The position numbers and the translations under genes are program-made. A stretch of 64,000 nt of DNA from Clostridiaceae bacterium (GTDB lineage: Bacteria; Bacillota_I; Bacilli_A; Erysipelotrichales; Coprobacillaceae). The notes under the pieces were generated by a model. It was not told the DNA's origin. It was given only the letters and a program-made list of their open reading frames with translations, and made no database searches. Positions 1 through 7,529 of the stretch are shown here, piece by piece. Each line of letters starts with the position of its first letter. Position 1 is the stretch's first letter. The stretch is taken from NCBI GenBank assembly GCA_902363625.1, contig CABJAS010000008.1:1-64000 (forward strand). Direction: 5' to 3'.

Positions 1-110
1 TGTCTTCTGACTTTTGTTTCTTTTTTTCTCAATTTTTCTTTCTTTCGATCGAAATTGTTTGACGTGTTCTGTTCAGTTTTCAATGGTCTCCGCCGCCCTT
101 GATTGGACTG
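1..110 (-). other. Probable 16S rRNA leader with boxA-like element
   Basis: Read on the minus strand, this segment contains CATTGAAAACTGAACAG (about 69-84), which closely resembles the boxA region in front of Bacillota 16S genes. An A-rich stretch (GAAAGAAAGAAAAATTGAG and beyond) runs to the window edge. It lies just downstream of a strong promoter and contains no credible minus-strand coding frame. A plus-strand open frame across this region is antisense to dtd and lacks a ribosome binding site. The 16S gene should start soon past the left edge. Confidence 0.55.
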
Positions 111-117
111 CCTGTTT

Positions 118-146
118 ATATTACTACGTCCTCTCTCCTTTGACAA
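118..146 (-). promoter_or_regulatory. Probable rRNA operon promoter (P2-like)
   Basis: On the minus strand, -35 TTGTCA (141-146) and -10 TAATAT (118-123) are separated by exactly 17 bp. Immediately upstream are three A-tracts of 7, 8 and 7 bases (150-156, 159-166 and 169-175) spaced about 9-10 bp, which resembles an UP element on phased, curved DNA. A second TTGACA (183-188) lies further upstream without a matching -10. The transcript would run leftwards into an A-rich leader with a boxA-like sequence. This arrangement is typical of Bacillota rRNA operons, but the rRNA itself is outside the window. Confidence 0.6.
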
Positions 147-238
147 GTCTTTTTTTGCTTTTTTTTACTTTTTTTGCATTTTTGTCAATTTCCGTGGTAA
201 TCCTACTATATTATTATCCACTTTTATTTATTTATACA

Positions 239-266
239 AAAACATCTGAAAAATTTCAGATGTTTT
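239..266 (-). terminator. Intrinsic terminator of miaA-dtd
   Basis: A perfect 13-bp inverted repeat (239-251 and 254-266) overlaps the dtd stop codon. On the minus strand it is followed by a T run. It separates the mutSL-miaA-dtd transcript from the putative rRNA promoter downstream. Confidence 0.8.
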
Positions 267-714
267 ATAGAATTTCATTTGAATCTAAAATTATAGTAAC
301 AGGTCCGTCATTTAGAAGTTCAATTTTCATATCGGCTCCAAAGATCCCCGTCTCCACTTTCACTCCCCTGTTTTTAATATAAGTATTGAAGTGATCGTAA
401 AGCATGGTCGCTGTTTCACCTTTAGCGGCTTGAATGAAGCTTGGACGCCTTCCTTTTTTACTGTCAGCATACAAAGTAAATTGTGAAATCGATAGGATTG
501 CTCCATTCACATCTTCTAACGCCAAATTCATTTTATCTTCCTGGTCACTAAACACTCGCAGACCAATCATCTTACTTGCCATTTTTTCAACGATGTCAAC
601 AGTATCGCTTGAGGTAAATCCAACTAAAGCCAGATAGCCTTGGTCAATTCGGCCAACAACTTCACCCTCTACCTTTACCTGAGCATAAGTGACTCTTTGT
701 AATACAATTTTCAT
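265..714 (-). CDS. dtd: D-aminoacyl-tRNA deacylase
   Basis: This cytosolic enzyme hydrolyses the ester bond between D-amino acids (and glycine on tRNA-Ala) and tRNA, so it proofreads translation chirality. At 149 residues it matches the usual family length of about 145-150. The two active-site signatures are present: SQFTLYAD at residues 77-84 and the cross-subunit GPVT motif at 137-140. The ATG overlaps the miaA stop by 4 bp, so it is translationally coupled as the last gene of the mutS-mutL-yvlD-miaA-dtd run. A terminator overlaps its stop codon. Identification is by family motifs and is secure. Confidence 0.95.
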   Translation of the reverse strand: MKIVLQRVTYAQVKVEGEVVGRIDQGYLALVGFTSSDTVDIVEKMASKMIGLRVFSDQEDKMNLALEDVNGAILSISQFTLYADSKKGRRPSFIQAAKGETATMLYDHFNTYIKNRGVKVETGIFGADMKIELLNDGPVTIILDSNEIL

Positions 715-1934
715 ACAAGCTCCTTTATTCGTACTAATTTATCGATTTGAATGCCTTCACCATCCCATTCAGGCTTAACATAGCTGCATAATTTTTCATC
801 CAGTCCCTGTTGATACAGTGATTTCAATTCTTTCACGGAAATCAGAGTCTCATCAAAATATATAACAATTAAAACTTGATGATGATAGCGCTGTGTACGA
901 AGTTCATACATTGTAGGATTATCTTTTTCTCCCTGAGTATAGCCAAACCAATAGTCTAAAATGCCAGAATGCTTAAAATTGTCTAAATTTTGAAAAGCAT
1001 AATTAAACGCGATGTAGCGATAATGTTCACCTTTTTCCACATACCTTAGAGCTGCTTGCACTGTCTGATCAAAATCGTCTATATTCACATTCAGCCAATG
1101 GATATCCATCTGATTTCTAAACCAGGTATATTGTCTTTTGGCATAACGGCGTGAATTCTGTTTGATCTTTTCCAGTGTTTCTTCTAAACCCATGCTTTGA
1201 TTGAAATAGTCAAACCATTCTTTATAGCCGATCGCTTTCATGCTTTGATGTGACGAAAGTGCGCCAAGACGTATCAACCGTTCGACTTCCTCGATTAATC
1301 CCTGCTGCATCATGGCATCGACTCTTTGGTTGATTCGTTCATAAAGAAGCGAACGTGGTAATGTCAGTCCAATAAAGCGAACATTATATAAACAGATATG
1401 CTGTTGTGAAGATAAATGATCGCTTTTGCTTTTACCGCTTTGTTCAAAAATCTGTAAAGCACGCAGCACTCTTCTGCGATTATTAGGATGAATCTTTTGC
1501 GCACTGAGTGGATCAACCTGATTCAAGCGAAGATGAAGCTCCTCATTTGTAAAATTTGAATAAGGATCGACAGCAGACTCGGCTTCCTCTTGAAATGTGT
1601 AGTCATACAAGGCTGCTTTAATATACAGTCCGGTTCCGCCGACAATAATCGGAACGTGCTGACGTTTCTGAATTGCTTGAATACAATCTCTGACATTTTG
1701 CTGAAACTCTTTAACAGAATAGTCCTCATCAAAATTTTTAATATCAATCAGATGATGGGGTACTCCCTGCATTTCTTCTTTCGTTACTTTTGCGGTTCCG
1801 ATATCCATTCCGCGATAAATCTGCATGGAATCCCCGCTGATAATTTCTCCGTCTAACCTCAACGCTAATTCGACGCTTAGCTTTGTCTTTCCAACTGCTG
1901 TCGGTCCAACGATGACAATGACTTGATCAGTCAT
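711..1934 (-). CDS. miaA: tRNA dimethylallyltransferase with C-terminal extension
   Basis: MiaA transfers a dimethylallyl group to N6 of A37 in tRNAs that read UNN codons; MiaB (7510-8958) then methylthiolates that base. Residues 10-17 are the P-loop GPTAVGKT. GDSMQIYRGMDIGTAK (34-49), GGTGLY (99-104) and RYAKRQYTWFRNQ (263-275) are the family signatures. The canonical enzyme ends near residue 300, but this frame continues to 407 with about 107 residues I do not recognise. The extension is in frame with no internal stop, so it is not a sequencing frameshift in an obvious way. The start overlaps the yvlD-type gene by 8 bp. The core function is secure and the tail is of unknown role. Confidence 0.93.
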   Translation of the reverse strand: MTDQVIVIVGPTAVGKTKLSVELALRLDGEIISGDSMQIYRGMDIGTAKVTKEEMQGVPHHLIDIKNFDEDYSVKEFQQNVRDCIQAIQKRQHVPIIVGGTGLYIKAALYDYTFQEEAESAVDPYSNFTNEELHLRLNQVDPLSAQKIHPNNRRRVLRALQIFEQSGKSKSDHLSSQQHICLYNVRFIGLTLPRSLLYERINQRVDAMMQQGLIEEVERLIRLGALSSHQSMKAIGYKEWFDYFNQSMGLEETLEKIKQNSRRYAKRQYTWFRNQMDIHWLNVNIDDFDQTVQAALRYVEKGEHYRYIAFNYAFQNLDNFKHSGILDYWFGYTQGEKDNPTMYELRTQRYHHQVLIVIYFDETLISVKELKSLYQQGLDEKLCSYVKPEWDGEGIQIDKLVRIKELV

Positions 1935-2277
1935 TTTTAATGCCTACGATACTCGACATGATCGAGATACAAACAGACGTCACGATCATCATGAAGAAAG
2001 AACTGATTTGAAAGTCAGGAGCTAAAATCATTGTCGCTAACTTTAAGATAAATCCATTGACAATCAATTGGAAGATTCCCAATGTCATCAATGTAATAGG
2101 AAAAGCGAGAACCGTTAAAATCGGTTTGATTAATTTGTTTAAGATTGCCAGCACGACTGCAACTAATAAGGCTACTGTAAAATCTTTAACGTAGACACTA
2201 TCAAACATGTAACTGATGATCATAATGATAATAGCACCTAAAACGAATTCTAATATGGTTTCAATAATGGATTTCAA
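1927..2277 (-). CDS. YvlD-type 4-TM membrane protein (phage holin family name)
   Basis: A 116-residue, very hydrophobic protein with about four membrane segments and the conserved stretch NKLIKPILTVLAFPITLMTLG. This is typical of the YvlD/DUF360 family, which databases often label 'phage holin family'. The function is not established, and nothing phage-like surrounds it. The start is TTG, placed immediately after the mutL TAA. The Shine-Dalgarno AAGAGGG lies inside the last mutL codons, 8 bases before the TTG, which argues for coupled translation. The 3' end overlaps miaA by 8 bp. Confidence 0.8.
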   Translation of the reverse strand: MKSIIETILEFVLGAIIIMIISYMFDSVYVKDFTVALLVAVVLAILNKLIKPILTVLAFPITLMTLGIFQLIVNGFILKLATMILAPDFQISSFFMMIVTSVCISIMSSIVGIKND

Positions 2278-4077
2278 TTATACCACCCTCTTAAATAATT
2301 TTTCTAATTCATAGGCTGAGTAAAAAATAACAGCCGGACGTCCATGCGGACATACATAAGGATTATCACAGCGCATTAAATCATCTAAAATGGTCTGCAT
2401 ATCCTGCGAAGTCAGATAAGTATTAGCTTTCAATGAAGCTTTGCAGCTCAATGTCGCAACTGCATGTTCCTGAAGGCTTGGCAGATCTACCTTATTAATA
2501 GTTAAAATCTGTTCCAACATATCTTCAATATATTTCTTTTCATCTATATTATTCATCCAAATCGGCAATTTTTTCACTGTAAAGCTACTATTGCCAAATT
2601 CAATGAGTTCTATTCCTACTTTTAATAAAGCATCTTTCTTTTCTTTTAATATCATGAATTCACTCATTGGAAATTCAAATATAAGCGGAATCAGTAAATC
2701 CTGATAAATAGGAATAAACGTTTCAAACTTACGTTTATAATATTCATAATTAACACGTTCTTTGGCTGCATGCTGATCCACTAGATAAAGACCTTCCTGA
2801 TTTTCACCAACAATATAGCTGCCATGGATTTGTGTTTTAGCGTAAATTTTCTTCTTAATCGGTCGCGGTGCTTCCTCTTGATAAACCGGCTGTGTTTCTT
2901 TAATCACTAATGGTTCTTCAGTTTCTTGTGCAACAGTTTCAATATGATGATTGACATATTCCGGAATCTCGTGCGCTAATTCTACTTTTTCTTCACCCGT
3001 CATAGCTTCCTGTTCTAAATCAAATGATGGCTGAGCGAAAGGTTTATTAAATGTTTCTTTTTCAGTTACCTTATTTTTCGGTTGATAAAGCAGATCATTA
3101 TCTTTTAAAGCCTCTTTTACACCATTATAAACCAATTCTTTTAATTGCCCTTCTTTAGAAAAACGCACTTCCATCTTAGCCGGATGAACATTGACATCCA
3201 CTAAATAAGGATCAATTTCAATATTAATAAAAGCTATGGGATAGCGATCAGACGCTAAATAGTCACGATAAGCTAAATTAACTGCATCGATCGTCATCAG
3301 ATTACGCACTACCCTTTGATTGATTAAAGTAATAATGTTCGCTTTTGATGCTCGTGATGTATCAATTTTAGATATGTAGCCGCTGATGGAAAACTCTTCA
3401 TCACTAAATTCCACTTTGATCATATTTTTAGCGACTCCTAATCCATAAATCTGTCCGATGACTTCAATCAGTTGTCCATTTCCACTGGTTTTGAAAATCA
3501 ATCGATCCTGATGATATAAAGAGAACGCAATATGAGGAGAAGCTAAAGCAAATTTTTCAACAAAACCTTGAATATGTGAGAACTCCGAATTGACACTTTT
3601 TAAATATTTTAAACGTGCCGGAACATTATGGAATAACTTTCTGACTGTGATGGTTGTTCCTTTTTTCGCATCGGCTTCGCCTTCTTCTATTAATTCACCA
3701 AAATCATAGAAGGCACGATAGCCCTGCACCCCCTGTGATGTCTTTAATTCAAATTGTGAAATAGATGCAATGGAAGGAATTGCTTCGCCACGGAACCCTA
3801 AAGTAGTGATATTGAATAAATCAAAATCATCTTTAATCTTACTGGTGGCATGTGTCTTTATGCACATACGGGCATCAATGGCATCCATTCCGTCACCATC
3901 ATCAATGACTTTAATCAGCTGCATTCCGCCTTCTTCAATATAGATTGAAATTGAACGTGCTGAAGCATCAATACTATTTTCTACCAGCTCTTTTACAACG
4001 TTGGCTGGACGTTCAATCACTTCTCCGGCAGCAATTTTATTCGCCAACTGCTTGTCTAATTGTCTGATAATTCCCAT
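2278..4077 (-). CDS. mutL: DNA mismatch repair protein MutL
   Basis: MutL couples mismatch recognition by MutS to strand removal. The 599-residue protein has an N-terminal GHKL ATPase (LVENSIDA near residue 32, GFRGEA near 94), an acidic linker, and a C-terminal dimerisation and endonuclease domain. The metal-binding endonuclease motif DQHAAKERVNYE lies at 434-445 and CPHGRP at 576-581. This is therefore the nicking type of MutL found in bacteria without MutH. It follows mutS by 3 bp on the same strand, so the two form an operon. Length and motifs are standard for Bacilli. Confidence 0.97.
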   Translation of the reverse strand: MGIIRQLDKQLANKIAAGEVIERPANVVKELVENSIDASARSISIYIEEGGMQLIKVIDDGDGMDAIDARMCIKTHATSKIKDDFDLFNITTLGFRGEAIPSIASISQFELKTSQGVQGYRAFYDFGELIEEGEADAKKGTTITVRKLFHNVPARLKYLKSVNSEFSHIQGFVEKFALASPHIAFSLYHQDRLIFKTSGNGQLIEVIGQIYGLGVAKNMIKVEFSDEEFSISGYISKIDTSRASKANIITLINQRVVRNLMTIDAVNLAYRDYLASDRYPIAFINIEIDPYLVDVNVHPAKMEVRFSKEGQLKELVYNGVKEALKDNDLLYQPKNKVTEKETFNKPFAQPSFDLEQEAMTGEEKVELAHEIPEYVNHHIETVAQETEEPLVIKETQPVYQEEAPRPIKKKIYAKTQIHGSYIVGENQEGLYLVDQHAAKERVNYEYYKRKFETFIPIYQDLLIPLIFEFPMSEFMILKEKKDALLKVGIELIEFGNSSFTVKKLPIWMNNIDEKKYIEDMLEQILTINKVDLPSLQEHAVATLSCKASLKANTYLTSQDMQTILDDLMRCDNPYVCPHGRPAVIFYSAYELEKLFKRVV

Positions 4078-4080
4078 ATA

Positions 4081-6603
4081 CTACCTCCCTGCCATATTTT
4101 TAAGTTCAATTAATGTAGATAATGCATCCAGCGGTGATAAAGCCATTGGATCAATCTTATCTAAATAGAGTTCAACCATTGATTTCTCGACCACCTTTTC
4201 TGTCTTTTCAACGGCTTTTATTTCGACTGTATTATTTTCTAAAGACATTAAGATATCATTTGCCCTAGAAAGCAGACTATCTGGTAAATGTGCCAGTTTA
4301 GCAACATTAACCCCATAAGATTTATTTGCCTTTCCAGGTTTCACTTTATATAAGAAAATGATATCATGTCCATCTTCACTTACACTGGCATGGACATTTT
4401 TTATATTTCCTAAGGTGCTTTCTAGTTCTGTTAATTCATGATAATGGGTGGAAAACAGCGTTAAGCAATGGATTTTATTGACAATATATTCAATGATCGC
4501 CTGTGCAATCGCCATTCCGTCATAAGTAGCAGTCCCGCGTCCGATTTCATCAAATACGATCAATGAATTCTCAGTTGCACCCTGCAAGGCTTTATTAGCT
4601 TCCAGCATTTCCACCATAAATGTAGATTGCCCGCTGATAAGATCATCACTTGCCCCAATGCGTGTAAAAATCTTGTCAACGATAGGCAGATTCGCTGATG
4701 CCGCACAGACAAAACAGCCGATTTGTGCCATGATAATCGTTAATGTAATCTGTCGCATATAAGTTGATTTACCGCCCATGTTTGGTCCGGTAATCATCAA
4801 GACATGACTGGACTGATCCATATAAATGTCATTCTCTACATAACGTTGTTTTTTCATCACTTCATTAATAACAGCATGCTTTCCTTCACTGATATCAATC
4901 ACATGATCATGGTTAAAGGTCGGACGTACATAACCATTTTGACTTGAGACCACAGCCAAGGACTGATAAGCATCGATTTTCGCAATGGCACTGGCTACCT
5001 GCTGAATCTTTGAAACAACTTTTCTTAATTCATCTCTCAGTTCTGTAAACAACTGATATTCTAGTTTTGTAATCTTGTCTTCCGCACTGAGAATCTTATT
5101 TTCCATTTCCTTAAGCTCCGGTGTAATGAAACGCTCAGCGTTCGCTAAACTTTGTTTACGTGTATATAAAAATTCATCTTTAATTTGTGATAAGTAACTC
5201 TTGGTTACTTCTATGTAATAACCAAATACACGGTTATATCCGATTTTTAAGTTTTTAATACCGGTACGTTCTTTTTCTTTCGCCTCGAATTCCAGAATCC
5301 ATTGCTTGCCATGATCTCTCGCATCGGTAAACTCATCTAATTGAGCGCTGTATCCGCTGCGAATCAGTCCCCCGTCTTTTAAATTGATTGGTGGATTATC
5401 CACTAAGGCACGATCAATTAAATCTGTCGTTTCAGAAAGATCTATTAAATCTACAAGCAGTTCATTGGTCAATGGATGATTCAATGCTAACAGCTGATTG
5501 CGTAATTCCGGAACAACTTTTAAAGAAGTACCGATCCACTTAATATCACGGGGATTGACATTCCCATAAGCGACACGAGCAGCTAAGCGTTCCAAATCAT
5601 AGACATCTTTCAGAATTTCTTTCAATGACTCTCTTTCTAAATAATTGTCGATCAGAAGCTCTACTAAATCCAGTCGTTTTTCAATAGCAGTCTGTTCAAT
5701 CAAAGGCTTATCGATCCATTGCTTGAGTAAACGTGAACCCATTGCACATTTTGTATGATCTAACAGCCAGAATAAACTTCCATATTTCTCATTTTGACGA
5801 ATCGTTGTCAATAGTTCCAAACTGTTTTTAGTAAACACATCCATATTTAAATAGTCTGTATTTTCAATCAGCCGCACTTCCTGTAAATAAGGAAGTTCAC
5901 GCTTCTGTGTTTCTACCAAATAATTAAATAAGATAGACATCGTCTTGATCATTTTCATATCACTAATTTGTTTAAACAACGGCTTATAGGCTTCCTTAAA
6001 AGTGACATTATCGGCATAGGAAATTAAAATATGATAATTTTCCTGAAGCTTGCGGTGATCAAGATTCACTTCGTTTTCCAAAACTACTAATTCCTTAATA
6101 TTATTAGAGAGCAAAGCATCGATAAGAGCTTCTTCATTTTTATCAATCATCATCACACTTGTCTCACCCGTTGAAATATCGGCAAACCCAACGACACTGT
6201 TGAATTCATACGACACATAGCAGGCAATGAAATTATTCTCTTTAAAGTTCATTGCGTCTTCCATTACGGTTCCCGGAGTAATTACCTGAATAACCCCACG
6301 CTTTACAATCTTATCAACACCGGGCTGTGTCAGTTGTTCGACAATGGCAACCTTGTAGCCTTTATCAATTAAACGCTGTATGTATCCATTAACCGCATGG
6401 AAAGGGACTCCGCACATCGGAACTCTCTCCGCTGTTCCGGCATCCCTTCCGGTTAATGCAATTTCTAATACTTTAGATGCTGTTTTGGCATCTTCAAAAA
6501 ACATTTCATAAAAATCGCCTAAACGAAACATCACGATCGCATCTTGGTATTGTTCTTTTATTTCTAAATACTGCATCATCATTGGCGTATATTTTTCTTT
6601 CAT
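4081..6603 (-). CDS. mutS: DNA mismatch repair protein MutS
   Basis: MutS binds base mismatches and small loops and recruits MutL. The mismatch-wedging Phe-Tyr-Glu lies at residues 31-33. The C-terminal ABC-type ATPase has Walker A GPNMGGKS (606-613) and Walker B with FDEIGRGT (684-691). Length (840) is normal for MutS1. An extended -10 promoter (TGGTATAAT) lies 22 bases upstream, with AAGGATG as ribosome binding site, so mutSL is separately transcribed from cotE, whose stop is 48 bp upstream. Gene order cotE-mutS-mutL is the same as in B. subtilis. Confidence 0.97.
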   Translation of the reverse strand: MKEKYTPMMMQYLEIKEQYQDAIVMFRLGDFYEMFFEDAKTASKVLEIALTGRDAGTAERVPMCGVPFHAVNGYIQRLIDKGYKVAIVEQLTQPGVDKIVKRGVIQVITPGTVMEDAMNFKENNFIACYVSYEFNSVVGFADISTGETSVMMIDKNEEALIDALLSNNIKELVVLENEVNLDHRKLQENYHILISYADNVTFKEAYKPLFKQISDMKMIKTMSILFNYLVETQKRELPYLQEVRLIENTDYLNMDVFTKNSLELLTTIRQNEKYGSLFWLLDHTKCAMGSRLLKQWIDKPLIEQTAIEKRLDLVELLIDNYLERESLKEILKDVYDLERLAARVAYGNVNPRDIKWIGTSLKVVPELRNQLLALNHPLTNELLVDLIDLSETTDLIDRALVDNPPINLKDGGLIRSGYSAQLDEFTDARDHGKQWILEFEAKEKERTGIKNLKIGYNRVFGYYIEVTKSYLSQIKDEFLYTRKQSLANAERFITPELKEMENKILSAEDKITKLEYQLFTELRDELRKVVSKIQQVASAIAKIDAYQSLAVVSSQNGYVRPTFNHDHVIDISEGKHAVINEVMKKQRYVENDIYMDQSSHVLMITGPNMGGKSTYMRQITLTIIMAQIGCFVCAASANLPIVDKIFTRIGASDDLISGQSTFMVEMLEANKALQGATENSLIVFDEIGRGTATYDGMAIAQAIIEYIVNKIHCLTLFSTHYHELTELESTLGNIKNVHASVSEDGHDIIFLYKVKPGKANKSYGVNVAKLAHLPDSLLSRANDILMSLENNTVEIKAVEKTEKVVEKSMVELYLDKIDPMALSPLDALSTLIELKNMAGR

Positions 6604-6624
6604 TTAACCACATCCTTGCTTCAT

Positions 6625-6633
6625 ATTATACCA
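6625..6633 (-). promoter_or_regulatory. Extended -10 promoter of mutSL
   Basis: The minus strand reads TGGTATAAT, a perfect extended -10 (TGnTATAAT), 22 bases before the mutS ATG. No good -35 is visible, as is common for extended -10 promoters. It lies in the 48-bp gap after cotE. Confidence 0.55.
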
Positions 6634-6651
6634 TAATTTTTCATCTGTTTG

Positions 6652-7131
6652 CTACTTAATAAAATTCGGATCGATCTGATTGATGTCATCTCTCATCTCA
6701 ATCTTGATCATCGTTTCTCCCAACACACTAATTTCCATTATTTTCTCTAGTTCAACTTCTATTTCTTTTTCTTCAAGAACGGTTGCTTTAATGCATTTTG
6801 GCTCCTGTAAACACGTACTGATCGTTTCATCGTTCTCATTAAATTCTTTTGGATCTAATTTTTCCGGAACAATTTCATCACAGTAAGTAATCTTGCTGAC
6901 AAAGACTTCACTTTTATTTTTGTCATAGCTGTACCATAAATGAACATCATAACTTCCAACGGAATATGTTTGGTTATCTCTGATCTTGGCCTGATGGTGA
7001 TGATCCACGATCCAACACCCTAAGATCGAATCACATGTATTAGGTAAAGTGATCTTATATGTGGATAATGTCGTTTTCATCCCTTTGGCTAACAGTGCTT
7101 TGGTGTAAATCTCTCGAATCATATTAGACAT
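6652..7131 (-). CDS. cotE: Outer spore coat morphogenetic protein CotE
   Basis: CotE assembles on the forespore surface above SpoIVA and recruits outer coat proteins. The 159-residue sequence follows B. subtilis CotE in outline: an N-terminal REIYTKALLAKG, then SILGCWIVDHHHQA, a VGSYDVHLWYSYD segment and a C-terminal NQIDPNFIK resembling the DINPEF end. The acidic run in the Bacillus tail is much shorter here. Its place upstream of mutS is as in B. subtilis. It has a strong ribosome binding site (AAGGGAGGG), a terminator just upstream and a candidate sigma-E -10, so it is likely expressed alone in the mother cell. Confidence 0.88.
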   Translation of the reverse strand: MSNMIREIYTKALLAKGMKTTLSTYKITLPNTCDSILGCWIVDHHHQAKIRDNQTYSVGSYDVHLWYSYDKNKSEVFVSKITYCDEIVPEKLDPKEFNENDETISTCLQEPKCIKATVLEEKEIEVELEKIMEISVLGETMIKIEMRDDINQIDPNFIK

Positions 7132-7148
7132 CGTATCCCTCCCTTAAC

Positions 7149-7156
7149 ACTATATG
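7149..7156 (-). promoter_or_regulatory. Candidate sigma-E -10 of cotE
   Basis: The minus strand reads CATATAGT, one mismatch from the sigma-E -10 consensus CATACAnT, 17 bases before the cotE ATG. The same octamer precedes dacB (34884-34891). The -35 region overlaps the terminator stem and is not well matched. The call therefore rests on the -10, the shared octamer and the gene's function. Confidence 0.4.
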
Positions 7157-7166
7157 CGATAAAAAT

Positions 7167-7198
7167 AAAATAAGACAATTCTTTTTTGTCTTATTTTA
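7167..7198 (-). terminator. Intrinsic terminator after ymcA
   Basis: A 12-bp inverted repeat (7167-7178 and 7187-7198) overlaps the stop codon of the YmcA-like gene and is followed on the minus strand by a T-rich run. It isolates cotE from the miaB-ymcA transcript. Confidence 0.8.
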
Positions 7199-7529
7199 TC
7201 CCCCCGTTAATATATTGATTGATATATTGCAGATATTCGTTAAGCGCAGCTTTAGCTGCCAAATAATTTACCACTAAGGGATGAAGTTCATAGGCCTCCA
7301 TTCGCTTATGATATTCCGCTTTTAATGCTTCTGCATTTTGTGCTTCATGATACGTTGCATTGACGATTTCCTGCTGCATCTGTTTTAACGCTGCTTCTTC
7401 TTTTTTCAACGCTTCATTTTCAAGAATCTTTTGCTCATAAGCCTGATATTCTTGATAAATCTCGCTTTCTTTAATTGCTTTATTTATTTTTAAAGCAATG
7501 TCCTTTGCATTATTCACAGATCTTACCAT
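7191..7529 (-). CDS. ymcA: YmcA/YlbF family protein (RicA-like)
   Basis: A 112-residue, almost entirely alpha-helical protein of the YlbF/YmcA family. In B. subtilis YmcA (RicA) joins RicF and RicT in a complex that stimulates RNase Y cleavage and Spo0A activation. Placement directly after miaB and before cotE matches B. subtilis ymcA, so I favour that orthologue over YlbF. No cysteine is present, so it cannot supply a ligand to the iron-sulfur cluster described for the Bacillus complex. The ATG overlaps miaB by 20 bp and has little Shine-Dalgarno complementarity, suggesting translational coupling. Confidence 0.78.
   Translation of the reverse strand: MVRSVNNAKDIALKINKAIKESEIYQEYQAYEQKILENEALKKEEAALKQMQQEIVNATYHEAQNAEALKAEYHKRMEAYELHPLVVNYLAAKAALNEYLQYINQYINGGIK

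Noticed and set aside
14..382. Plus-strand open frame of 122 codons at the left edge
   Set aside because: It is antisense to dtd and the putative rRNA leader, composed mostly of Phe/Leu/Ser from T-rich sequence, has no ribosome binding site and crosses a terminator hairpin.
1927..2277. Prophage remnant suggested by the holin-family name
   Set aside because: The YvlD-type family is chromosomal and not a lysis protein in known cases. It is embedded in a conserved mutL-miaA unit, and no other phage gene is present.
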